The position numbers and the translations under genes are program-made. Under the pieces are notes generated by a model. It was given only the letters and a program-made list of their open reading frames with translations, was not told the origin of the DNA and made no database searches. From an uncultured Kiritimatiellota bacterium (GTDB lineage Bacteria; Verrucomicrobiota; Kiritimatiellia; RFP12; UBA1067), in NCBI GenBank assembly GCA_934635225.1, contig CAKTYZ010000005.1, positions 1-64,000 of the forward strand: a stretch of 64,000 nucleotides of DNA. Direction: 5' to 3'. Below, piece after piece: positions 1 through 8,325 of this stretch (position 1 is its first letter; the number at the start of each line of letters is the position of its first letter).

Positions 1-131
1 CACTTTACGGCATACTCCTTGCCCTTTTTCGTCTGTCGTTGGAATACTCGCTTCTCAAGCCATTCCACCTCATTCACAGAAAAAAGCTTGAGACTGTGAG
101 TATTCGTCTTCCCTAGAATCTGTTCTATCAT
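1..131 (-). CDS. N-terminus of a possible type I restriction (HSDR_N-like) protein, cut by the window edge
   Basis: A reading frame starts with ATG at 131 and runs off the left edge after about 43 residues. A strong ribosome-binding site (AAAGGAGA) lies just upstream. The visible residues (MIEQILGKTNTHSLKLF, then EVEWLEKRVF and GKEYAVKC) resemble the start of proteins with an HSDR_N-type nuclease domain, which usually continue as conserved VRDK and KPEE segments; those would lie outside the window. It follows the AlbA/HATPase-type gene at 228-983 by about 96 nt on the same strand. Genes of that type often sit inside type I restriction operons, which supports the guess. The reality of the gene is fairly likely; the family call is tentative. 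Confidence 0.45.
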   Translation of the reverse strand, partial: MIEQILGKTNTHSLKLFSVNEVEWLEKRVFQRQTKKGKEYAVK

Positions 132-227
132 TCCTTTCTCTCCTTTAATTTCCGCGATTTGCAGAACGGGCCCGTCTGAAGCAAGTTTTCCGATTTGCTT
201 TCTTTTGATCCCATTTACCCACGCTTG

Positions 228-983
228 TCATTCGCCTACCTCCCAATATCCGCCCTTTGTCAGACCGATGCGGCGAATCTTCGAGGCCTTTTTCAAGGCG
301 GAGATTGTTTTATGGACGCCGCTTGTTGAAAGTCGGGTCTTTCGGCAGAGTTCAACAATAGGAATCTTGCCGAATCCGCTGCCGCGACGCTCCATGAGCG
401 AGAGGCGCTGGAACGAATCGGCTATGACAGGGTTGCGGCATTTTGAGGCGACGGCACGCGTGTCAAGCGACTGGATCAACTCGCAGCTGACCATGTCGCC
501 GGGCGAATACACTTCCAGCCTGTCGTCGAACATGTCGATGTGGACTTCGCTTCCGATTTCAAGATAGTCACGGTGCATAAGGCCATTCACAATGGCCTCT
601 TCCATGGCAGCGGATGGCCATTCCGGATACTCGACACGTCCGCTGCCGTCTTCAATCTTCTGCCATTTTATCTTTGCGCTTACCTTCACAAATCCTTTCG
701 CGGCATCAAGGAGATTGAGCAGTCCTCCCGAAAACTCGTCATCGTCCAGGGCTTCGGTCAACAGGCCTCCGCCCTCGACAAGCCCGAAAGAATCAAAATC
801 GCTTTCCACAAACTTCAGCTTCGCCCGTGCGAAGTATTCAACGCGCAATGTCTCAAAAGCGAAGTTCGCCCGCTTGTGGCTCGACGGCAACGAATCCCCT
901 GACCGCTTAAGCGGTTCTTTTCGCTCAAGCATCAGTTTCTTGTCGTAGGCCGTCGACTCGCCCATGTATTTTGACATATCCAT
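228..983 (-). CDS. AlbA/HATPase_c_4 family ATP-binding protein, internally shrunken (possible relic)
   Basis: The 251-residue product matches the AlbA_2-HATPase_c_4-winged helix proteins often annotated as RecG-like or transcriptional regulators. The start (SKYMGESTAYDKK), the ATPase segment (EAIVNGLMHRDYLEIGSEVH, then DRLEVYSPGDM near residues 130-160), RNPVIADSF and MERRGSGFGK, and a winged-helix end (STSGVHKTISALKK to KGGYWEV) are present. Compared with the family, which is usually about 450-480 residues, three stretches look missing in frame: most of the AlbA DNA-binding domain after LERKEPLK, about 30 residues between GLLT and EALDDDEF, and about 100 residues between GFGKI and PIVEL. The frame is nonetheless intact. 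It is either a minimal variant or a decaying gene with in-frame deletions. Confidence 0.7.
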   Translation of the reverse strand: MDMSKYMGESTAYDKKLMLERKEPLKRSGDSLPSSHKRANFAFETLRVEYFARAKLKFVESDFDSFGLVEGGGLLTEALDDDEFSGGLLNLLDAAKGFVKVSAKIKWQKIEDGSGRVEYPEWPSAAMEEAIVNGLMHRDYLEIGSEVHIDMFDDRLEVYSPGDMVSCELIQSLDTRAVASKCRNPVIADSFQRLSLMERRGSGFGKIPIVELCRKTRLSTSGVHKTISALKKASKIRRIGLTKGGYWEVGE

Positions 984-1019
984 ACATACCTAATGCACCT
1001 TATCGCAGAAGATGGGCAC

Positions 1020-1025
1020 ATTATA
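1020..1025 (-). promoter_or_regulatory. -10 box (TATAAT) for the AlbA/HATPase-type gene
   Basis: TATAAT on the minus strand lies about 36 nt before the ATG at 983. No convincing -35 hexamer was identified. Confidence 0.45.
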
Positions 1026-1124
1026 GTATTTTCTGGGCGACATATCAAGGATGTGATGCATCACGGCTGCGGTCAACCCGCCGGAAGCGTCATAAGGGCA
1101 TTTTAAGCAAGCCAGCCCAGTTGG

Positions 1125-2507
1125 TCATGTCCGAGGGGCGTAGGCGGAAGACGAGAATGGCGGCGTATCCGTGCGGCCTTCGCGCCATGCGCGGACGGCT
1201 TCAAGACGCGCCTTCAGGTTCGCCTCGCGACCGAGTCCCGCCGGGGTGTAGTAACGCCGCCCCGCCAACGCGTCCGGCAGACAGCTCATGCGCACAATCT
1301 TCTCGTCCGTATCATGCGCGTAGACGTAGCCCTTGCCGTAGTCGAGACTCTTCATGAGCCTTGTCGGCGCATTGCGAATCTGAAGCGGCACGGGTTCGGC
1401 CATTCGCTCCTGCGCATCCGTTGCCGCACGGTTGTAGGCCTCTTCCATCGCGTTCGACTTGGGCGCAAGAGCCAAATAGACAACAATCTGCGTCAAATGC
1501 ACATTGCATTCGGGAACGCCCAGATTGTGGCAGGCGTCCCAGACGGCATTCGCCAGAAGAAGCGCGTTCGGGTCCGCCAAGCCAACGTCTTCGCTCGCGA
1601 AACGGACGCATCGCCGCGCGACATAAAGCGGGTCTTCGCCGCCTTCCAACATCCGAGCCAGCCAATAGACCGCCGCGTCAGGATCAGAATTGCGCATCGA
1701 CTTGTGCAAGGCCGAGATGACGTTGTAATGCTCCTCGCCGTTCTTGTCATAAAGGAGAGCCTTGCGGCTTATGACCTGAGCGAGGACCTCTTCCGTGATT
1801 GAGGGACGCCCTTCGGCATCGAACGCCGCATTCGCGACCGCCGTCTCCAACGTGCCGAGGGCATTGCGCGCGTCGCCGTTCGCATAGACGGCGATCTTGC
1901 GCAACATCTCGTCGTCCGCCTGCACGCCCAGCTTGCCGAAGCCACGATCCGAATCAAGCGCACGCCGCAAAAGACGAATGAGATCATCCTCGCAAAGTCC
2001 CTTCAGGACAAACACCTTGCATCGCGAAAGCAAGGCAGAATTGACCTCAAAGCTCGGGTTTTCCGTCGTCGCGCCAATGAGAACGATTGAGCCTTGCTCG
2101 ACGAACGGAAGAAACGCATCCTGTTGCGCCTTGTTGAAACGATGGATCTCGTCTACGAAGAGAACCGTCCGAATGCCGACGCGGCGTCCCGATTCGGCGT
2201 GCGCCATGATCTCCTTGATCTCCTTGATGCCGCTCGTGACCGCCGAATAGTTGACGAACTCGGCCTTCGTGAGGTTTGCGATCACGTTCGCGAGCGTCGT
2301 CTTGCCCACGCCCGGCGGTCCCCATAGGATCATGGACGGTATCTGATCCCGCTCGATCATCTGGCGGAGAAGCTTGCCCTCGCCGACCAGATGCTCCTGC
2401 CCAACGAACTCGGAAAGGTCTCTCGGTCGCATCCGCGCGGCAAGCGGCTCGGACGCGGCATTTCCGCCATCGCCCAACGCACCTTCGATCAGCGACATCT
2501 GCCGCAT
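1125..2507 (-). CDS. rarA: Replication-associated recombination protein A (RarA/MgsA AAA+ ATPase)
   Basis: The 460-residue protein is a full-length RarA, a clamp-loader-like AAA+ ATPase acting at stalled replication forks. It shows a Walker A site GPPGVGKT at residues 63-70, a Walker B site LFVDEIHRF near 116-123, the GATTENPSFEVN sensor segment, and a C-terminal tetramerisation region with RNAPTRLMK and YGKGYVYAH. Its length matches the family. A second in-frame Met lies three codons downstream of the chosen start, so either start is possible. It lies 19 nt after glnS on the same strand and may be co-transcribed with it. Confidence 0.95.
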   Translation of the reverse strand: MRQMSLIEGALGDGGNAASEPLAARMRPRDLSEFVGQEHLVGEGKLLRQMIERDQIPSMILWGPPGVGKTTLANVIANLTKAEFVNYSAVTSGIKEIKEIMAHAESGRRVGIRTVLFVDEIHRFNKAQQDAFLPFVEQGSIVLIGATTENPSFEVNSALLSRCKVFVLKGLCEDDLIRLLRRALDSDRGFGKLGVQADDEMLRKIAVYANGDARNALGTLETAVANAAFDAEGRPSITEEVLAQVISRKALLYDKNGEEHYNVISALHKSMRNSDPDAAVYWLARMLEGGEDPLYVARRCVRFASEDVGLADPNALLLANAVWDACHNLGVPECNVHLTQIVVYLALAPKSNAMEEAYNRAATDAQERMAEPVPLQIRNAPTRLMKSLDYGKGYVYAHDTDEKIVRMSCLPDALAGRRYYTPAGLGREANLKARLEAVRAWREGRTDTPPFSSSAYAPRT

Positions 2508-2526
2508 AGCCGTCGCGCCGCGCCGT

Positions 2527-4245
2527 TTACGCGGGCTTGTAAGAGTCCTTCAGCGTGCAAGTCCGGTTAAAGACAAGTGCACCTGGTTTTGAGTCGTACG
2601 CATCCGCGATGAAATAGCCCGTACGCTCAAACTGGAAATGCTCGCCCGAAAGAGCCGCGCCCAGCGCCGGTTCGACATAGCCCGTCACGACCTTGAGCGA
2701 ATCGGGGTTCAGGTACGAGAGGAAGTTGTCACGGCCGTCCTTCAGCGGGTCTTTCTCCGTGAAGAGACGGTCATAGAGCCGAACCTCGGCCTTTATGCCC
2801 GTCGCGCAATCGACCCAATGGATCGTCCCTTTCACCTTGCGCCCATCCGCCGCATTGCCGCCCCAAGAAGCCTCGTCCCACGTGCCGTGGATCTCGGTGA
2901 CGACGCCGTCCGCATTCTTGGCGCAACTCGTGCACTTGAAGATGCACGCGCCGCGCAAACGCACCTCCTGCCCCGGCGCCATGCGAAAGTACTTCTTTTC
3001 GGGAACTTCCATAAAGTCCGCGCGGTCAATCCAGATCTCGTGCCCAAACGGGACCTGCCGCGTGCCGGCGGTCTCGTCCGTCGGATTGTTCGGCAACTCG
3101 ACCATTCGGCTATCCGCCGCGTCCCAGTTGTCGATGACGACCTTCACGGGATCCAAGACGGCCATTCGACGCGTCGCCGTGCGGTTCAGCTCCTCGCGCA
3201 CGCACCACTCCAGAAGCGCAGGATCGGACTCGCTCTCGACTTTCGAGACGCCGACACGCTCGCAGAACTCACGGATCGCACCCGGCGTGTAGCCCCGACG
3301 ACGCATGCCACAGACGGTCGGCATGCGCGGATCGTCCCAGCCATGAACGCGCTTTTCTTCAACCATCTGCAGAAGGAGCCGCTTCGACATCACCATGTAG
3401 GTGAGGTTGAGCCGCGCAAACTCGCGCTGTTGCGTGCGGATCTTGACGCCATTTCGGACGGGCAGAAGCCCCTGTTCGTCCATGCGGTCCACGACCCAAT
3501 CGTAGAGCGGACGATGCACCTCGAACTCCAGCGTGCACATCGAATGCGTCACGCCCTCCAGCACGTCCTCAATCGGATGCGCAAAGTCGTACATCGGATA
3601 GACGCACCACCTGTTGCCGAGATGGTAATGCGCAACATGGCGGATGCGATAGATCACGGGATCGCGGAAATGGATGTTCGGCGAGGCCATGTCAATCTTC
3701 GCGCGCAAGCACCATTCGCCGTCGGCATACTTGCCGTCGCGCATCTCATGAAAGATCTCAAGGTTACGCGCGGGATCCGTGTCACGCGAGGGCGAGGGCA
3801 CGCCCGGCTTCTCCGGGACGCCGCGATAAAGCTTCCACTCGTCTTGCGTCAAGTTGCAGCAATAGGCCTGTCCACGACGAATCAGCTCCTCGGCAATCGC
3901 GAACATCGCGTCGAACATGTTCGAGGCATTATAGAACCCCGGTTCGCCCGAATCACCCGGACCCGACCACTGGAAGCCCAGCCAATTGATGTCTTTCTTG
4001 ATGTTCGCGGCGTATTCATCGGACTCCTTCGTCGGATTCGTGTCGTCCAAACGCAGATGGCACTCGCCGTCGAAGAGCGCGGCCATACCGAAGTCCACGC
4101 ACACGGCCTTCGCGTGCCCAATGTGAATATAGCCATTGGGTTCAGGCGGGAAGCGCGTCACGACTTTGCCGCCGGTCTTTCCGTCCGCAATGTCCTTCTC
4201 AATCCACTGCCTCAGAAAATGCCTTGAAGTGTCTGATTCGTTCAT
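2527..4245 (-). CDS. glnS: Glutamine--tRNA ligase
   Basis: This 572-residue class I aminoacyl-tRNA synthetase charges tRNA-Gln directly. The HIGH signature (GYIHIGHAKAV) is at about residues 37-47 and the KMSKS-like loop is VMSKR. FPPEPNGYIHIGHA and the DDTNP motif are typical of GlnRS. The C-terminal anticodon-binding beta-barrels are complete, ending in NRTCTLKDSYKPA. A TATAAT sits 10 nt before the ATG, so the gene probably has its own promoter and a very short leader even though tsaB ends just upstream. Confidence 0.97.
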   Translation of the reverse strand: MNESDTSRHFLRQWIEKDIADGKTGGKVVTRFPPEPNGYIHIGHAKAVCVDFGMAALFDGECHLRLDDTNPTKESDEYAANIKKDINWLGFQWSGPGDSGEPGFYNASNMFDAMFAIAEELIRRGQAYCCNLTQDEWKLYRGVPEKPGVPSPSRDTDPARNLEIFHEMRDGKYADGEWCLRAKIDMASPNIHFRDPVIYRIRHVAHYHLGNRWCVYPMYDFAHPIEDVLEGVTHSMCTLEFEVHRPLYDWVVDRMDEQGLLPVRNGVKIRTQQREFARLNLTYMVMSKRLLLQMVEEKRVHGWDDPRMPTVCGMRRRGYTPGAIREFCERVGVSKVESESDPALLEWCVREELNRTATRRMAVLDPVKVVIDNWDAADSRMVELPNNPTDETAGTRQVPFGHEIWIDRADFMEVPEKKYFRMAPGQEVRLRGACIFKCTSCAKNADGVVTEIHGTWDEASWGGNAADGRKVKGTIHWVDCATGIKAEVRLYDRLFTEKDPLKDGRDNFLSYLNPDSLKVVTGYVEPALGAALSGEHFQFERTGYFIADAYDSKPGALVFNRTCTLKDSYKPA

Positions 4246-4255
4246 AACGAGCGGT

Positions 4256-4261
4256 ATTATA
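4256..4261 (-). promoter_or_regulatory. -10 box of glnS, ten bases before the start codon
   Basis: GGTATAATACC lies in the 27-nt gap after tsaB, preceded by a T-run (TTTTTTGG). Only 10 nt separate the box from the ATG, which predicts a 5' UTR of about 2-4 nt and leaves no room for a Shine-Dalgarno site. Confidence 0.6.
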
Positions 4262-4272
4262 CCAAAAAACCG

Positions 4273-4812
4273 TCAATCACGAACAGCTGGATTGAGATAG
4301 ATCGGCAACGGTTCCGGCATGAGCGCCGTCGGATTCGCCTCGGCAAACGCCCGAAGTCCGTCCTCCGTGGGGGTCTGTCCCCCGAGATACCGTGTGGCAA
4401 AAGTCTCGGCGAGAAGCGCGCCGATGCGAGGCTCGTCTGAGGTCACCACCGGAAAATCGCTTGGAATCGCCCCTAAAATCGCGTCAGAATCGACTTGAAA
4501 CACATCTCTAACAAGCGAATAGCCGTCAAAGAGAGCGACCCAGAGTTTGCCGCGCCGCGCATCGCCGACAACCGCCAACGGACCTTTGCCGCCGCGTTGC
4601 GCGGCAATCGCGCAGGGCGAGGGGAGCCCTAAAACCGCACAGCCATGCCCCAAAGCAAAGCCTTGCGCAAAGGCAAGCGCCGACCGGATGCCTGCAAACG
4701 AGCCAGGCCCCGTCCCCACGACAATGCGTTCAATGCCGTCAAGGTCCAGCGTCATGACCCAGTCTCCATTTCGTCCAGATCCGGTCGAACGTTCAAGGTA
4801 CAATGTTTTCAT
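4273..4812 (-). CDS. tsaB: tRNA threonylcarbamoyladenosine biosynthesis protein TsaB, short form
   Basis: TsaB is the inactive ASKHA-fold partner of TsaD in t6A modification of tRNAs. The start chosen is MKTLYLERSTG (ATG at 4812), because the upstream part of the frame overlaps the preceding gene and does not resemble the family. The hallmark GTGPGSFAGIRSALAFAQG is present, followed by VVGDARRGKLWVALFDG. The 179-residue product is shorter than usual (about 220-230). The segment that normally lies between the DTST-like start and the GPGSF motif, containing the HS...LLP helix, appears mostly absent. It overlaps the 3' end of the binding-protein gene by 20 nt, which suggests translational coupling. 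Confidence 0.85.
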   Translation of the reverse strand: MKTLYLERSTGSGRNGDWVMTLDLDGIERIVVGTGPGSFAGIRSALAFAQGFALGHGCAVLGLPSPCAIAAQRGGKGPLAVVGDARRGKLWVALFDGYSLVRDVFQVDSDAILGAIPSDFPVVTSDEPRIGALLAETFATRYLGGQTPTEDGLRAFAEANPTALMPEPLPIYLNPAVRD

Positions 4813-6271
4813 AGTATTGTTCCACTCCATAAGGAAAATCCGTCGGCTGATAGTTGCCGACATTCGCGCGCGTCAGCGAATACGTCTTGTTGTAGTGCGT
4901 AAAGACCCACGGACAGTCTTCACGGACGATTTCCTGGCATTTCGCCCAGTGGGCCTTCCGTTCGGATGACGTGGCTGCGTCCAACGCCGCCTCGTATTCA
5001 CGGTCAAACGCGGCATTCGCATACGCCGCACGGTTCGGGCCTGGCGCACAGTTCTTCGAGTAGAAGAGCTGCAGATAGTTCTGCGCGTCGGGATAGTCCC
5101 CGACCCAGCCCATGCGAAAGAGCTGGACGCGCCCTTCGCTCGTCGCCTTGAGGAAGGCGTCCCAGGTCTTGTAGTCACATTCAAGCCTTATGCCGATCCT
5201 CTCATAGAACGCCGCCATCAACTCCGCCGCCTCACGGCTCTCCTGTGAAGCGCGCCCGATGGAGAGCGTCAGGACGAGGCGTCGTCCCGTCTTCGGGTCG
5301 ATTCCTCCGGGATAGCCCGCCTCGACCATCAGTCGCTTTGCCTTGTCCAAGTCAAACGCGTAGGGGAACGGCGTCTCCAGCCGTCCCTCGACACCTGGAG
5401 GAACGGGACCGTCGCCGCGCTGGATGCGCCCATTGTAGAGCCTCTCCCACGCTTCTGAATCAAACGCCGCGTTCAATGACTGCCGAAGCTTGCGGTTCGG
5501 CCCCAACACCGGATCGCGCATGTTGAGCCCAACATAAAGCGTATCCAGCGCGGACATCGAATACAGTCGCACGCCGTGCGCCGCCAATTGCGGGTCAAGC
5601 CGACCGTCCGCGCCGATGACGGAATCCCAGTTGTCGCGCGGGACTTCGCCCAAGAAGTCGATTTCTCCCTTCAGGAACATCAGCCATTGCGTAGACACGT
5701 CATCAACGACCAGGTAACGGATCACGTCAAACCCGCGTTCTTTCCTTTCCCTCCTCTCAAACACCATTTCATGGTTTTTGCGCCATCGCATCAGGCGATA
5801 CGGCCCGGTCCCTTCGCCATTCGGACCTCGCACCGACGTCGCCGGCATGGACAGAAGCCACGGAAAGAACGGACAACGACGCTTCAACGTCAGGACGACC
5901 GTTCGCGCGTCTGGCGCGGCAGCGGTCGCGACATCTTTCATGATCCAGCCATTCGGCGAGACGTCCTGCGGGTCGCGCAAACGTTCAAGCGAACGGACGA
6001 CATCCTGCGCAGAGAGCCCTTCGGACGGGCGTATCACGCGCAGGGTATAGACGCGCCCGTCGGACGAGACCTCGGGCAGGTCGCAGAATCCCGGGACCAG
6101 CCGATAGGGACGCGCCTTGTAGTCGATCTTCAACGGCGTCTCATAGAGAAGTCCGACGGCGTGGGCGTCATAGACAGAACGGGCGCGCGACGGATCCAAC
6201 GACGAAACGCGCTCCATGGGACGCGTGAAAGTCGCCGCCAGGACAAGCACCGGAACGAGGGGAATGCTCAT
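4793..6271 (-). CDS. Extracytoplasmic solute-binding protein of a peptide-type ABC transporter (SBP_bac_5 family)
   Basis: The 492-residue protein begins with a hydrophobic export segment (MSIPLVPVLVLAATF) and continues with the family 5 binding-protein fold: LVPGFCDLPEVSSDGRVYTLRV, the GTGPYRLMRWRKN segment, FLKGEIDFLG, a Tyr/Asn-rich hinge (LYVGLNMRDPVLGPNRKLRQSLN, written here in parts), and a C-terminal YSLTRANVGNY. Such proteins bind oligopeptides, nickel chelates or sugars for import. No permease or ATPase genes lie beside it, so the ligand and partners are unknown. It starts 14 nt after the BatA-like gene and may share its transcript. Confidence 0.85.
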   Translation of the reverse strand: MSIPLVPVLVLAATFTRPMERVSSLDPSRARSVYDAHAVGLLYETPLKIDYKARPYRLVPGFCDLPEVSSDGRVYTLRVIRPSEGLSAQDVVRSLERLRDPQDVSPNGWIMKDVATAAAPDARTVVLTLKRRCPFFPWLLSMPATSVRGPNGEGTGPYRLMRWRKNHEMVFERRERKERGFDVIRYLVVDDVSTQWLMFLKGEIDFLGEVPRDNWDSVIGADGRLDPQLAAHGVRLYSMSALDTLYVGLNMRDPVLGPNRKLRQSLNAAFDSEAWERLYNGRIQRGDGPVPPGVEGRLETPFPYAFDLDKAKRLMVEAGYPGGIDPKTGRRLVLTLSIGRASQESREAAELMAAFYERIGIRLECDYKTWDAFLKATSEGRVQLFRMGWVGDYPDAQNYLQLFYSKNCAPGPNRAAYANAAFDREYEAALDAATSSERKAHWAKCQEIVREDCPWVFTHYNKTYSLTRANVGNYQPTDFPYGVEQYYENIVP

Positions 6272-6285
6272 GTTCGGACCTGTCC

Positions 6286-7332
6286 TCAGGCCAGCCGGCG
6301 GGTCGCGGACATCGACAACGAGATTGCAAAGAGAGCCAGCAGCGTCCCCAACAGGAGGAATGGCACGAAATGCTCGCGCCAGCGGTTGTAGACATCCGCA
6401 TCAAGCCGCGTCGTCTCCAGCTGGTCGATCTCGTCCAGAGCCTTTTCAAGGGAATCCCGGTCGTTGACGGCGAAGTAGGTTCCGCCCGTCTTCTTTGCAA
6501 TGGACCGCAACTGTTTCTCGTCGAACGTCATGTCGGCATACTGGACGATCTCACGTCCGAAGAAGTCGCGCCCAATGATCGGCGTCCGGCGCGCCCGCGT
6601 GCCAACGCCAATCGCATAGACCTTGACGCCCATCTTCGCCGCCGCCTGCGCCGCCTCGTCTGGCTCGACCGCGCCCGTGTTCGACACGCCGTCCGAAAGG
6701 AGGATCGCGATCTTCGTCTTCGGTTTCGCATCCTTCAGCCGAGCGAGCGCCGTCGCCAAGCCGTCGCCGATGGCCGTCATCTGCTCGTCCTGCGAAATTG
6801 GCCGGCCCTGCGCGTCCAGCGCGACCGAGGGAATCTCGACACCGCGCAGAACGTTCAGCAACGCCGTGTGATCCGCCGTCAGGGGTGAACGCGTCGCCGC
6901 ATAGCCGCCGAATGTCACGAGACCGATGAGGTCGTCCGGACGCTTCTCGACGAACTCGGCAAACAACTTCTTCACAACGGCCAGCCGCGTCGTCTGACGC
7001 GAGAACCGCTCGCCCTTCGGCGTCAGGTCCAAGGCGTCCATCGACCCCGAGACATCGACCGTCATTGCGATGGCAATCGCATCGACGGACTTCTTCTCGC
7101 GTGCCAACGAGGTGCGCGGACGCGCCGCCGCAAGGACCAGAAGCGAAAGGGCCGCCAGCAGGAGAAACGGGGTCAAGGCCGCGACCTTGGCGCGCAAACC
7201 CGCCGCCTTCGCCGGCAGACGCGAGACGGTCGAGAAGCGAATGCCGCGCTTGCGCCCGCAACGGAGCAGCCGCCATGCGGCAAAGGCAAGCGGAACAAAC
7301 AAGACGAAAGCCCAAGGATTGGCAAGATTCAT
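6286..7332 (-). CDS. BatA/BatB-like von Willebrand factor A membrane protein
   Basis: The 348-residue protein has N-terminal membrane segments at about 7-23 and 50-70, a vWA domain with an intact MIDAS site (DVSGS at 93-97, then later Thr and Asp positions in TFGGYAATRSP and LLSDGVSNTG), and a C-terminal membrane helix at about 315-340 (FVPFLLLGTLLALFAISL). This is the BatA architecture of the aerotolerance-type operons, which usually also carry a MoxR ATPase and a DUF58 protein. Neither of those is in view. The gene overlaps the preceding gene by 4 nt (ATGA), so the two are clearly coupled. Confidence 0.85.
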   Translation of the reverse strand: MNLANPWAFVLFVPLAFAAWRLLRCGRKRGIRFSTVSRLPAKAAGLRAKVAALTPFLLLAALSLLVLAAARPRTSLAREKKSVDAIAIAMTVDVSGSMDALDLTPKGERFSRQTTRLAVVKKLFAEFVEKRPDDLIGLVTFGGYAATRSPLTADHTALLNVLRGVEIPSVALDAQGRPISQDEQMTAIGDGLATALARLKDAKPKTKIAILLSDGVSNTGAVEPDEAAQAAAKMGVKVYAIGVGTRARRTPIIGRDFFGREIVQYADMTFDEKQLRSIAKKTGGTYFAVNDRDSLEKALDEIDQLETTRLDADVYNRWREHFVPFLLLGTLLALFAISLSMSATRRLA

Positions 7333-8243
7333 TTCACGACCTCCGCGTCACCCTTCAAATAGACCCGTGCCGCGTCCGTCGCCTCGTCTGCCATCTCGGG
7401 CGTTGCCTGCACACCCGCGAACTTCACGAGATCGGCACTCTCCAGAAACTTCTTCAGCTCGGCGATCCGACTGCTTGACAGCTCGACGATCCGCCGATCC
7501 CTCAGGAACTCCTCCGTCGTCAGCTGCGGAGCCTTCACACCGTATTTGCGCTGGACATACCGCCGGACGACCATGGTCAGCTCGACATAGAAGTCCTTGT
7601 AGCGCCCGCGCCCCGGAAGCCCCTTCTTGAGCAGTCGATCCAACTCGACCCAGGCCCGTTCAATCGGGCTCATGCGGTGTTCCTTGACCTTGCGGACAGC
7701 GAACCGCACAAGCACGAACAACCCGGCCAACACCACGCCGACGACGAGAAGCCCTAACGCGACAAAGCCCACCAACTTCCAGCTCAGCGGCGGCAAGTCC
7801 TTGCGGGGATCCGTCTCGATGCCGCCCGTCACGGGTTCGCGCGCGGCGGGAGGCGCGAACACGACGGGACCGGCGACAAAGGAGAACTTGCCGTCGTCCG
7901 ACTGATAAGACAGCATCTTCGGCGAGGCTTTCACGGCAAACGGGCGAATCTTGTAAGCCTTTGCGCAAGCCTCTGGAACGAGACGCCAGTTCGCGACCTG
8001 AACGGTCGAACCGTCTTTCCGCTGCACAGGCTCCTCAACGAAGTCCTCGGCCAAGGAGAAGCCGACCACGCGGTCGCGCAAGTCCGGCAGGATGGCGGTG
8101 CGGTTCGCCGGGGTCGTGAGCTCGACGCGCAGGAAGACGCTGCGCGCCGGATCGACCTGTGTCGTTTCAGACGAAAGGCTGAACGAGACGCCGTCGTTTG
8201 TCGTCTCGAAAAGGATTGCCGCAAGGAGAATAAACGCTATCAT
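7329..8243 (-). CDS. BatD-like/DUF4381-like membrane protein, partner of the vWA protein
   Basis: The 304-residue protein has a signal peptide (MIAFILLAAILFETT), a beta-rich periplasmic domain up to about residue 150, one transmembrane segment near 155-185 (LVGFVALGLLVVGVVLAGLFVLV), and a cytoplasmic helical domain with YKDFYVELTMVVRRYVQRKYG and LTTEEFL, which is characteristic of the cytoplasmic tail of proteins encoded next to BatA. Overlap with the vWA gene by ATGA supports one complex. Its exact function is not known. Confidence 0.7.
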   Translation of the reverse strand: MIAFILLAAILFETTNDGVSFSLSSETTQVDPARSVFLRVELTTPANRTAILPDLRDRVVGFSLAEDFVEEPVQRKDGSTVQVANWRLVPEACAKAYKIRPFAVKASPKMLSYQSDDGKFSFVAGPVVFAPPAAREPVTGGIETDPRKDLPPLSWKLVGFVALGLLVVGVVLAGLFVLVRFAVRKVKEHRMSPIERAWVELDRLLKKGLPGRGRYKDFYVELTMVVRRYVQRKYGVKAPQLTTEEFLRDRRIVELSSSRIAELKKFLESADLVKFAGVQATPEMADEATDAARVYLKGDAEVVK

Positions 8244-8269
8244 AGGTACGGATGCTTGTCGTTTGCGTA

Positions 8270-8275
8270 ATTATA
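8270..8275 (-). promoter_or_regulatory. -10 box upstream of the BatD-like/vWA operon
   Basis: TTTTTGATATAATTACG lies 26 nt before the ATG at 8243, in the same T-rich extended -10 context seen before glnS and trpS. No clear -35 at optimal spacing was seen. Confidence 0.5.
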
Positions 8276-8325
8276 TCAAAAACTGTCGCATCAGACGCAA
8301 CGGCGAACACGAAAGGCCGACATCT

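Noticed and set aside
2638..4227. 529-codon frame on the plus strand opposite glnS
   Set aside because: It mirrors the codon pattern of a certain gene on the other strand, is rich in Arg/His, and has no recognisable motif; high GC produces long antisense frames.
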